Below the pieces are notes generated by a model. The model saw nothing but the letters and a program-made list of their open reading frames with translations. It was not told where the DNA came from and searched no databases. Made by a program: the position numbers and the translations under genes. Of a stretch of DNA of 8,347 bases, positions 1 to 5,531 are shown piece after piece; position 1 is the stretch's first letter; the number at the start of each line of letters is the position of its first letter. The stretch is taken from positions 1 to 8,347 of the forward strand of contig CAKSKO010000041.1 of assembly GCA_934465125.1 (NCBI GenBank), read 5' to 3'. The stretch is from an uncultured Eubacteriales bacterium (GTDB lineage: Bacteria > Bacillota > Clostridia > Oscillospirales > Acutalibacteraceae).

Positions 1-1
1 G

Positions 2-151
2 CTTGGGGTGGCAATGATACTAACGTCTCCTGCTGTGATTGTTTATCTACCGGTTTTGTTGGTCTTTGCGGGTTTAACCGGAGTGGTGACAGGGTTTCTG
101 CTCCGGTGTGTGATGCCGGCAATTGAAAAGCTCCAGATTTTCAGGAAGTAG
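2..151 (+). CDS. C-terminal end of a membrane protein, possibly Gx transporter/HepT-like (partial)
   Basis: An open frame runs in from the left edge and stops at TAG 149-151, giving 49 visible residues. They begin LGVAMILTSPAVIVYLPVLL, continue with a second hydrophobic, glycine-rich stretch (AGLTGVVTGFLL) and end in a short basic tail, IEKLQIFRK. This is the shape of the last one or two transmembrane helices of an integral membrane protein. The pattern of a proline-containing helix followed by GLxTGxxTG resembles the C-terminus of Gx transporter (heptaprenyl diphosphate synthase component I-like) proteins, which I recall being found near rnf clusters in Clostridia. That family call is tentative because only the tail is visible; the coding call rests on the open frame and its strongly membrane-like composition. 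It is separated from rnfC by 170 bases with no visible terminator, so cotranscription with the rnf genes is possible. Confidence 0.5.
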   Translation, partial: LGVAMILTSPAVIVYLPVLLVFAGLTGVVTGFLLRCVMPAIEKLQIFRK

Positions 152-220
152 AGCTTAAATGGGAGAAAAAGAACCGGATGAGAATTAAAATCAGGTTATA
201 TTGAAAATTTCTGTTGCGTT

Positions 221-248
221 TTGGGCATGTCAGACGTTTTTTTATAGT
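221..248 (+). promoter_or_regulatory. Candidate promoter for the rnf operon
   Basis: TTGGGC (221-226) and TATAGT (243-248) are spaced by 16 bases. The -10 matches consensus at 5 of 6 positions, but the -35 keeps only TTG. A second -10-like box, TATAGA, lies at 252-257. The start point would fall about 65-70 bases before rnfC. It is the best match in this gap, but weak. Confidence 0.3.
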
Positions 249-321
249 AAGTATAGACAAGAACAAATGACCGGTCAACCTCCTGGTTTTGATTAGAGTC
301 TAAGCGGAGAAGGGAAAAATC

Positions 322-1668
322 ATGATGCATCATTTTTTATCACCGAAGCTCCGGCTGTTTCGGACAATCGGCGGCATACGAGTACCTCACCATAAGAATA
401 CCGCGGAATCAGAATCAATCGTTATGCCGCCTCCTTCGGAGGTGATAATCCCGATGAAGCAGCATATAGGGATAGCATGTACCCCTGTTGTAAAAGTCGG
501 AGATGTTGTTTCTGTTGGGCAGATAATTGCAAACAGCGAGGCGTTTTTGAGCGCGCCAATTCATGCAAGTGTTTCTGGAATAGTTAAAAAAATTGATTCC
601 ATCGAGTTGCCAACGGGGGTAGTCGAGTCGATTGTAATTGAATCCGACGGGCAGATGCGTCTGTTTGACGGAATCAAACCGCCTAAGATTGAATCTTTGG
701 AAGATTTAATCATTGCTGTTAGGGAAAGCGGGCTGGTAGGACTGGGCGGAGCGGGATTTCCGGCGCATGTCAAGCTACGTCTTCCAAAAGACAAAAAGAT
801 TGATACGCTTTTGGTTAATGCAGCGGAATGTGAACCGTATATTACGTCGGATCATAGGGAAGCAATTGAAAATTCCTATGCTGTATTCTCGGGTGTTTAT
901 CTTTTAAAGGAACTGTTGGAGATAAACAGGGTGATTATCGCGGTAGAAGATAATAAGCCGGACGTGATTAAGGTGTTAAAACAGATCGCTGACAGTAAAA
1001 CATATGATCCGGACGATGCGGTTCGGGTTCTGACGCTTACTTCGCGGTATCCGCAGGGAGCGGAGAAGGTACTTATCAGAGCGTGTACGGGGCGGCGTAT
1101 CTCTGAAGGAGAACTTCCCGCGGATATTGGATGTCTGGTAATGAACGTTACATCTGTTGCATTTTTATCGGACTATATTAGAACAGGAATTCCACTTGTC
1201 AAAAAGCGGATTACGATCGATGGAACGGCTGTAAAAAAACCACAAAATGTGATCGTACCGCTCGGAACAAAAATTTCGGATATCATCGCATTTTGCGGGG
1301 GATATCAAAAACCGGCTAAAAAAATCTTGATGGGTGGACCAATGATGGGCCTTGCGCTGACAGACGACGGCTTGCCCATTTTAAAGCAGAATAATGCGAT
1401 TATAGCATTTGCAGAAAAAGAAGCAAAGCTTCCGAAACCGACGGCCTGTATCCGGTGCGGAAGATGCGCTGAGGTTTGCCCGATGGGGCTTCTTCCTGCT
1501 CGATTAGAGAAACAGGCGAATCTCAAGAATGTAGAAGCATTAAAATGTCTCGGGGTAGCAAGCTGCATGGAATGCGGCTGTTGCGCGTATAATTGCCCAG
1601 CACACAGACAGTTGGTGCAGGCAATCCGAATGGGGAAAACGATTGTCAAAACGAATGGGAAGAGGTGA
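322..1668 (+). CDS. rnfC: RnfC, NAD(H)- and FMN-binding peripheral subunit of the Rnf complex
   Basis: RnfC is the cytoplasmic subunit where Rnf exchanges electrons with NAD+/NADH. The 448-residue protein has the N-terminal RnfC region with conserved GGIR..PHHK (17-25) and IPMKQHIG (43-50), then the Complex I 51-kDa-like nucleotide/FMN fold with GLGGAGFPAHVKL (140-152) and NAAECEPYITSD (166-177), an SLBB-like segment around 295-345, and two C-terminal [4Fe-4S] motifs: C376-C379-C382-C386 and C415-C418-C421-C425. No membrane helices are seen, as expected. The length matches the shorter clostridial RnfC proteins, which lack the long C-terminal extension of the E. coli RsxC type. The start is one of two tandem ATGs (322 or 325) behind GGAGAAGGG (305-313); spacing fits either. 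It is the first gene of the rnfCDGEAB operon. An internal consensus ribosome-binding site before M45 is described separately. Confidence 0.97.
   Translation: MMHHFLSPKLRLFRTIGGIRVPHHKNTAESESIVMPPPSEVIIPMKQHIGIACTPVVKVGDVVSVGQIIANSEAFLSAPIHASVSGIVKKIDSIELPTGVVESIVIESDGQMRLFDGIKPPKIESLEDLIIAVRESGLVGLGGAGFPAHVKLRLPKDKKIDTLLVNAAECEPYITSDHREAIENSYAVFSGVYLLKELLEINRVIIAVEDNKPDVIKVLKQIADSKTYDPDDAVRVLTLTSRYPQGAEKVLIRACTGRRISEGELPADIGCLVMNVTSVAFLSDYIRTGIPLVKKRITIDGTAVKKPQNVIVPLGTKISDIIAFCGGYQKPAKKILMGGPMMGLALTDDGLPILKQNNAIIAFAEKEAKLPKPTACIRCGRCAEVCPMGLLPARLEKQANLKNVEALKCLGVASCMECGCCAYNCPAHRQLVQAIRMGKTIVKTNGKR
438..456 (+). promoter_or_regulatory. Internal consensus Shine-Dalgarno with in-frame ATG inside rnfC
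   Basis: GGAGGTGAT (438-446) is a 9-base perfect complement to the 16S rRNA 3' end. It sits 7 bases before an in-frame ATG (454-456, Met45 of RnfC). The same GGAGG can pair with CCTCC (430-434) over a TTC loop. Whether ribosomes use it is unknown; the full-length start is the real rnfC start because residues 17-44 match conserved family sequence. Confidence 0.3.
1662..1668 (+). promoter_or_regulatory. Ribosome-binding site deciding the rnfD start
   Basis: GAGGTGA (1662-1668), which includes the rnfC stop codon TGA, lies 4 bases before GTG 1673. It supports that GTG over the upstream in-frame TTG at 1643 and ATG at 1655, neither of which has a good site. Confidence 0.7.
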
Positions 1669-1672
1669 AAAC

Positions 1673-2620
1673 GTGGAAGAATTGCTGTATGTTTCTGCCT
1701 CTCCTCATTTAAGGGGTAAGAAAACGACAAAGGGAATCATGTTGGACGTCATCATTGCGCTGATTCCAGCGTTGGTCGCTTCTGTGATTTTATTTGGACC
1801 GAGAGCACTTTTGGTTTGTGCGGTAACAGTGACATCGGCCGTCTGTTCAGAGTGGATTAGCCGAAAGTTAATGAAGCGCGACAATACCGTCTCGGACTTA
1901 AGCGCCGTTGTAACAGGACTTCTACTAGCGTTTAATCTGCCGGCTTCGATCAAACTCTGGATGGCAGCGTTCGGTGCTGTTGTTGCGGTTGTCGTCGTCA
2001 AGCAGATGTTTGGTGGGATCGGGCAGAATTTTGTCAACCCGGCGCTAACGGCGCGAATTATTTTGATGGTATCGTTTCCTTCTGTGATGACAACATGGCC
2101 AGCGCCATTTTCCTATCTGTCGCACGGCGCCGATGCAACAACAACTGCAACCCCTCTTGCACTGTTAAAAAATGCCTCGCAGATCAAGCCGACTTATTTG
2201 GATCTCTTTTTAGGAAACCATGGAGGGTGTTTGGGAGAAACATGTGTACTAGCATTGTTACTCGGGGGTGTTTATTTACTAGCCCGTGGGGTCATCAAAC
2301 CTGTAATCCCATTTTGTTATTTAGGTACTGTCGCATTACTCTCTTTTTTGCTCGGTCAGGATCCGCTTTATCACCTTCTCTCGGGAGGGCTTATACTCGG
2401 CGCGTTTTTTATGGCAACAGATTACGCAACGTGTCCGCTAACAGGAAAGGGAAAAGCGATATTTGCGGTTGGTAGCGGACTCTTGACGATTCTCATTAGA
2501 GTGTATGGGTCGCTTCCAGAGGGAGTATCGTTCTCGATTATTTTGATGAATATTTTGGTGCCTCATATTGAGCGGATTGTAGAACGCAGACCGGATTGGA
2601 AGGAGGCGGAGAAAGCGTGA
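1673..2620 (+). CDS. rnfD: RnfD, membrane subunit with covalent FMN
   Basis: RnfD is an NqrB-like integral membrane subunit that carries covalently bound FMN and lies on the electron path to the ion-translocating core. With the GTG start at 1673 the protein is 315 residues and opens VEELLYVSASPHLRGK, matching the usual RnfD N-terminus (ELLxVSxSPHxR). Many hydrophobic helices follow (for example 22-41, 44-60, 75-89, 95-110, 190-206, 210-228, 236-249). Conserved family segments include GGIGQNFVNPALTAR (114-128), the FMN-attachment region TTATPL (157-162), in which T160 is the likely phosphoester threonine by analogy with NqrB/RnfD, and FMATDYATCPLTGKG (246-260). The gap from the rnfC stop is 4 bases, and the end overlaps rnfG by 4 bases. 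A longer frame from TTG 1643 exists but would overlap rnfC by 26 bases and lacks a ribosome-binding site. FMN attachment would require ApbE, not encoded here. Confidence 0.95.
   Translation: MEELLYVSASPHLRGKKTTKGIMLDVIIALIPALVASVILFGPRALLVCAVTVTSAVCSEWISRKLMKRDNTVSDLSAVVTGLLLAFNLPASIKLWMAAFGAVVAVVVVKQMFGGIGQNFVNPALTARIILMVSFPSVMTTWPAPFSYLSHGADATTTATPLALLKNASQIKPTYLDLFLGNHGGCLGETCVLALLLGGVYLLARGVIKPVIPFCYLGTVALLSFLLGQDPLYHLLSGGLILGAFFMATDYATCPLTGKGKAIFAVGSGLLTILIRVYGSLPEGVSFSIILMNILVPHIERIVERRPDWKEAEKA
2601..2611 (+). promoter_or_regulatory. Ribosome-binding site deciding the rnfG start
   Basis: AGGAGG (2601-2606), followed by a second GGAG (2608-2611), precedes GTG 2617 by 10 and 5 bases respectively. 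It lies downstream of the alternative in-frame TTG at 2596, so that TTG cannot use it. This fixes GTG 2617 as the start. Confidence 0.75.
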
Positions 2621-3192
2621 AACGTTTTTCGTTGCGCCAGATTCTCGTTCCAGCGCTTTCGCTGTTTTTAATCTGTTTGATTACAACGGCACTGCTTGTT
2701 GGTACAAACTTTCTAACAAAAGATCAAATTGCAAAACAGGACAAAGAAAAGGCAGAAAACACGAGAAAAGTTGTTTTACCGGATGCTGCTTTCTTTGAGC
2801 AAATGGAGGTAGACGGGGTTTCCGAATGCTGTGTGGGAAAAGACGAAAACGGAGAGCTTGTTGGATATACATTTGTAACAAAACAAAAGGGGTACAGCAG
2901 TACCATTACTGTAATGACAGGTGTTTCAAAGGATGAGCAAGTTAAAGGCGTTGCGATTTTGTCTCAGAATGAAACACCAGGGCTTGGAGCAAACGCTGTG
3001 AAGGATTCTTTCCAGTCGCAATATAAGCAAAAGGTACCGGGGGATGGGTTTTCTGTAGTTAAGAACAAAAAAGCCGGCGATGGAGAAATCGAAGCGATGA
3101 CCGGAGCAACCGTCTCTTCCAAAGCGGTGACAGACGCTGTCAATCAGGCGCTCTTTTCATACAGAGCTGTTTTAGAAAGCAAGGGTGATTAA
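2617..3192 (+). CDS. rnfG: RnfG, single-helix subunit with covalent FMN
   Basis: RnfG (NqrC-like) is anchored by one N-terminal helix, with its FMN-binding domain outside the membrane; it passes electrons together with RnfD. From GTG 2617 the protein has 191 residues, normal for the family. It has a basic start VKRFSLRQ, one transmembrane helix at about 9-33, a charged linker (35-52), then the FMN-binding domain with ETPGLGANA (119-127) and TGATVSSKAV (162-171). T165 in TGAT-V is the expected site of covalent FMN attachment; the family consensus is S(T)GATxxS. The start overlaps the rnfD stop as GTGA (2617-2620), a classic translational-coupling arrangement, and rnfE begins 2 bases after its stop. 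Nothing is missing or truncated. Confidence 0.95.
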   Translation: MKRFSLRQILVPALSLFLICLITTALLVGTNFLTKDQIAKQDKEKAENTRKVVLPDAAFFEQMEVDGVSECCVGKDENGELVGYTFVTKQKGYSSTITVMTGVSKDEQVKGVAILSQNETPGLGANAVKDSFQSQYKQKVPGDGFSVVKNKKAGDGEIEAMTGATVSSKAVTDAVNQALFSYRAVLESKGD

Positions 3193-3194
3193 GT

Positions 3195-3884
3195 ATGGCG
3201 CAATCACTTACAAGAGAATTTACAAAAGGGATTGTAAAAGAAAACCCTGTATTATGTCTGGTGCTTGGAACATGCCCGACACTCGCCGTTACCACTTCCG
3301 CGATGAACGCGGTAGGGATGGGATTCTCGGCGACTTTGGTACTGGTTTGCTCAAATGCTGTGATTTCGCTATTGCGCAGGGTGATCCCCGATAAAGTAAG
3401 AATCCCTGCGTATATCACGATTATTGCGGGGTTCGTTACGGTGGTGCAGATGCTTGTCAAGGCATATACGCCGGCAATTAATGAATCGCTGGGAATTTTT
3501 CTGCCGCTGATCGTTGTAAATTGTATTATTTTAGGAAGAGCGGAGATGTTTGCGAGTAAAAACGCGGTGTTCTCCTCTCTGCTCGACGGACTAGGTATGG
3601 GTGTTGGATTTACAGTGGCGCTTTTGTGTATGGGAATCATCCGTGAACTTTTTGGAACAGGATGTTTGTTCGGAATTCCTATTACCGCAGGGCTCATCGA
3701 CCCGATCATTATTTTCATTTTGCCACCCGGGGGCTTTTTTGTGTTTGGGATGCTCATTGCGCTTTCGACAAAGCTTTCCGGGAACAAAAGGGTAGCAAGG
3801 AAGATAGGCTGCGAGATATGTCCGATGGAAACCATATGTCTAAAAACAAAAGAGATACCGGAAAAAGGAGAAGAGCACATATGA
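3195..3884 (+). CDS. rnfE: RnfE, ion-translocating membrane subunit with a cysteine-bearing C-terminal tail
   Basis: RnfE and its paralogue RnfA form a pseudo-symmetric six-helix pair in the membrane core; two cysteines from each hold a [2Fe-2S] cluster between them. The 229-residue protein shows the family pattern: ENPVLCLVLGTCPTLAVTTS near the start with C27 in the first half-site, then IVVNCIILGRAEMFAS with C110 in the second, and LPPGGFFVFGMLIAL (177-191) near the end. The start ATG 3195 lies 2 bases after the rnfG stop with AAGGGTGA (3181-3188) ahead of it. The C-terminus runs about 35 residues past the last helix and contains C206-x2-C209-x5-C215 in a basic context (GCEICPMETICLK), then a charged end EIPEKGEEHI. 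Shorter RnfE proteins lack such a tail, so these cysteines may be a lineage-specific addition. The stop overlaps the rnfA start as ATGA (3881-3884). Confidence 0.96.
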   Translation: MAQSLTREFTKGIVKENPVLCLVLGTCPTLAVTTSAMNAVGMGFSATLVLVCSNAVISLLRRVIPDKVRIPAYITIIAGFVTVVQMLVKAYTPAINESLGIFLPLIVVNCIILGRAEMFASKNAVFSSLLDGLGMGVGFTVALLCMGIIRELFGTGCLFGIPITAGLIDPIIIFILPPGGFFVFGMLIALSTKLSGNKRVARKIGCEICPMETICLKTKEIPEKGEEHI

Positions 3885-4489
3885 TACAGGGGCTAGTTGC
3901 GATTTTTCTGGCGTCTATTTTAACAGAAAATTATGTTTTGAGTAAATTTTTAGGGATCTGCCCGTTCTTAGGAGTCTCAAAAAAGATCAATACAGCAGTT
4001 GGAATGAGCACTGCGGTGACGTTTGTTATGGTGCTGGCGACGGCCGTCACCTGGCCGATTTATACATACCTATTAGAGCCGTACGGCTTTTCGTACTTAC
4101 AGACGATCGTTTTTATTTTAATGATTGCAGCGCTTGTGCAGCTTGTTGAGATCGTATTGAAGCGGTATATGCCTCTACTTTATCATTCGCTAGGAATTTA
4201 TCTTCCACTGATTACGACAAACTGCGCGGTGTTAGGGGTGACAATGCTTGTGATTGAACGAGCACAAAGCGACGCTTCGTTTGGATTCCTTCAAGCACTT
4301 GTAAACGCGCTTGGAGCTGGGGTTGGATTCCTTGTTGCAATGGTTCTTTTTTCCGGTATCCGCATGCGAATTGAGGCGAACGATATCCCAGAATCACTCA
4401 AGGGACTTCCGATTACATTGGTTGCGGCGTCGCTTGTTGCGATTTCCTTTTTGGGATTCCAGGGTGTTGTAGAGGGCTTTTTAGGCTGA
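3881..4489 (+). CDS. rnfA: RnfA, ion-translocating membrane subunit
   Basis: RnfA is the RnfE paralogue and the second half of the membrane core that links electron flow to Na+ or H+ export. The 202-residue protein is close to the usual length and has about six helices. Key segments are ILTENYVLSKFLGICPFLGV (13-32), in which C27 is a [2Fe-2S] ligand, and YHSLGIYLPLITTNCAVLGV (101-120), in which C115 is the second. The C-terminal half includes NALGAGVGFLVAMVLFSGIR (142-161), also typical. ATG 3881 is chosen because it overlaps the rnfE stop (ATGA), has GGAG (3867-3870) 10 bases upstream and gives the family N-terminus. The frame is open for another 73 codons upstream inside rnfE, but that extension is basic and unlike RnfA. 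rnfB starts 10-13 bases downstream. Confidence 0.96.
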   Translation: MIQGLVAIFLASILTENYVLSKFLGICPFLGVSKKINTAVGMSTAVTFVMVLATAVTWPIYTYLLEPYGFSYLQTIVFILMIAALVQLVEIVLKRYMPLLYHSLGIYLPLITTNCAVLGVTMLVIERAQSDASFGFLQALVNALGAGVGFLVAMVLFSGIRMRIEANDIPESLKGLPITLVAASLVAISFLGFQGVVEGFLG

Positions 4490-4499
4490 CGGAGGGATA

Positions 4500-5306
4500 A
4501 TGATGCATGAGATATTGGTTCCTGTTCTGATCGTAGCGGGGCTGGGACTTTTGGCAGGTTTCATTTTAGCGGCTGCTGCGATAGTAATGGCGGTTCCAAA
4601 GGACGAAAAAGCAGAAAGAATCAACGAAATACTTCCCGGAGCGAATTGTGGCGCGTGCGGATTTTCGGGATGTTCTGGTTATGCAGAGGCACTTGCAGCC
4701 GGACAGGCAAAATCAGGGCTTTGCTCGCCGGGAGGAAAAGAGACCGCCAAGAAAATTGCGGAGATTTTAGGCATTGGTGACACTCCGGTTGCCTACAAGA
4801 CAGCAATCGTAAAATGCGCGGGAATCAGGGGGAATACAAGCGATAAAATGAAGTATCAAGGGTTATCCTCTTGTCTAGCGGCGACACAGTTATTCGAAGG
4901 GATTGGTGCGTGTCAATACGGATGCATTGGTCTTGGAGATTGCCAGAAGACGTGTCCATATGATGCGATTGCTATTTGCAGTGGCGTAGCGATAGTCGAT
5001 CCACGAAAATGTATGGGATGCTCTGCTTGCGTATCGACTTGCCCGAAAAAAATTATACAGTTGGTTCCAGTGCAGGAACAGGCGGTTGTACGTTGCTCGA
5101 ATTATGATAAAGGGGCAAAAACAAGGAAGATTTGCAAGGTGGGATGTATTGGCTGCAAAAGATGTGAAAAGGTCTGCAAGAGCGATGCGATCAAGGTACA
5201 GAACTTTTTGGCGATTGTAGATCCACTGAAATGCAATGGGTGTGGAGCGTGTGTCGAAAATTGTTCACAATATTGTATAAAATTTGAAAAAAATCTTTAC
5301 AAATAA
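4500..5306 (+). CDS. rnfB: RnfB, multi-cluster iron-sulfur subunit receiving electrons from ferredoxin
   Basis: RnfB docks ferredoxin at the cytoplasmic face and feeds electrons into the membrane core. The 268-residue protein has one N-terminal helix (about 5-31), then the RnfB-type cluster motif NCGACGFSGCSGYAEAL with C50, C53, C58 and C75. Ferredoxin-like motifs follow: C138/C142/C148/C152 (CxxxC, CQKTCP), C171/C174/C177/C181, C212/C216/C219/C222/C226, and C245/C248/C251/C255 with an extra C259. I therefore count about five [4Fe-4S] sites, one N-terminal and four in the ferredoxin-like part; which cysteine serves which cluster is inferred from spacing. There are tandem ATGs at 4500 and 4503. 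GGAGGG (4491-4496) gives better spacing to 4503, so the true protein may be 267 residues. It is the last gene of the operon. Its final codons overlap a strong promoter-like sequence. Confidence 0.96.
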   Translation: MMHEILVPVLIVAGLGLLAGFILAAAAIVMAVPKDEKAERINEILPGANCGACGFSGCSGYAEALAAGQAKSGLCSPGGKETAKKIAEILGIGDTPVAYKTAIVKCAGIRGNTSDKMKYQGLSSCLAATQLFEGIGACQYGCIGLGDCQKTCPYDAIAICSGVAIVDPRKCMGCSACVSTCPKKIIQLVPVQEQAVVRCSNYDKGAKTRKICKVGCIGCKRCEKVCKSDAIKVQNFLAIVDPLKCNGCGACVENCSQYCIKFEKNLYK

Positions 5307-5324
5307 AGTGTATTCCATTATAAT
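5296..5324 (+). promoter_or_regulatory. Near-consensus sigma-A-type promoter overlapping the rnfB stop
   Basis: TTTACA (5296-5301) and TATAAT (5319-5324) are separated by exactly 17 bases, so 11 of 12 consensus positions match with ideal spacing. The -35 lies in the last codons of rnfB. The predicted start is near 5331, only about 50 bases before a strong terminator hairpin. It is the best promoter-like sequence in the window. Transcription could yield a short RNA or a leader that is mostly terminated before the transporter gene. Confidence 0.55.
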
Positions 5325-5330
5325 AAAATG

Positions 5331-5434
5331 CGATGTGAGTTTTCATATCAAATTTTCATTATTTTTACCTTTTTTCTTTATAAGAATAATCGTTCTTCTG
5401 CGCCAGGGGGAACGGTTATTTTTATATCTTTTTG
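5331..5434 (+). ncRNA. Candidate short transcript between rnfB and the transporter gene
   Basis: The predicted transcript from the promoter at 5296-5324 would start about 5331 and end at the terminator near 5430. At its 5' end GATGTGA (5332-5338) can pair with TCATATC (5343-5349) over a 4-base loop (7 pairs, one G-U). Bases 5350-5378 are a U/C-rich unpaired linker. The 3' end is the long terminator stem. This is the layout of many bacterial small RNAs. I recognise no known RNA family or riboswitch, and no coding frame with a ribosome-binding site lies inside. The same architecture could be an attenuated leader of the downstream gene. Expression is not shown. Confidence 0.25.
5379..5434 (+). 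terminator. Intrinsic terminator after rnfB
   Basis: Bases 5379-5395 pair with 5410-5426 in a 17-bp stem with two G-U pairs; the core is AATAATCGTTC against GAACGGTTATT. The 14-base loop region can pair further inward through wobbles. The 3' arm and what follows are U-rich (TTTTTATATCTTTTTG). It should end both the rnf operon mRNA and any transcript from the promoter at 5296-5324. The opposite strand lacks a U tract, so it acts in the + direction. Confidence 0.8.
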
Positions 5435-5458
5435 TAGCTTATAAAATAACAGGAATCG

Positions 5459-5464
5459 TATAAT
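5459..5464 (+). promoter_or_regulatory. Possible -10 box for the transporter gene
   Basis: TATAAT (5459-5464) is a perfect -10 hexamer located after the terminator and about 68 bases before the transporter start. No good -35 exists at 16-18 bases (TTGTAG at 5432-5437 is 21 bases away), and there is no TGN extension. If used, it may need an activator. Confidence 0.3.
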
Positions 5465-5481
5465 AATGAATCACTAATATA

Positions 5482-5508
5482 CACAATGGTGGCAAGATTA
5501 CCATTGTG
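5482..5508 (+). repeat. Perfect 9-bp inverted repeat before the transporter gene
   Basis: CACAATGGT (5482-5490) and ACCATTGTG (5500-5508) are exact reverse complements separated by 9 bases. Just after it is ATCATGAT (5513-5520), a perfect 8-bp palindrome. It lies between the possible -10 box and the transporter start and has no U tract, so it is not a terminator. It could be a dimeric repressor operator or a 5' UTR hairpin. Confidence 0.5.
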
Positions 5509-5531
5509 AGTTATCATGATATTGTTGGGAA

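Noticed and set aside
159..188. Nine-codon mini-ORF between the first gene and rnfC
   Set aside because: Too short, no ribosome-binding site, no meaningful composition.
277..288. AACC-TCCT-GGTT hairpin before rnfC as a terminator
   Set aside because: Only 4 bp and not followed by a proper U tract.
1643..1672. TTG 1643 or ATG 1655 as the rnfD start
   Set aside because: Both would overlap rnfC and lack a good ribosome-binding site; GTG 1673 matches the family N-terminus.
3140..3880. 246-codon open frame on the - strand opposite rnfE
   Set aside because: It is a shadow of rnfE, has no recognisable domain and no ribosome-binding site context, and rnfE is clearly the real gene.
3662..3880. 73-codon upstream extension of the rnfA frame
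   Set aside because: It lies inside rnfE, its residues do not match RnfA, and ATG 3881 has the stop/start overlap and ribosome-binding site.
5486..5509. Seven-codon leader peptide coinciding with the inverted repeat
   Set aside because: No Shine-Dalgarno ahead of it and no run of a regulatory amino acid; the coincidence is explained by the repeat.
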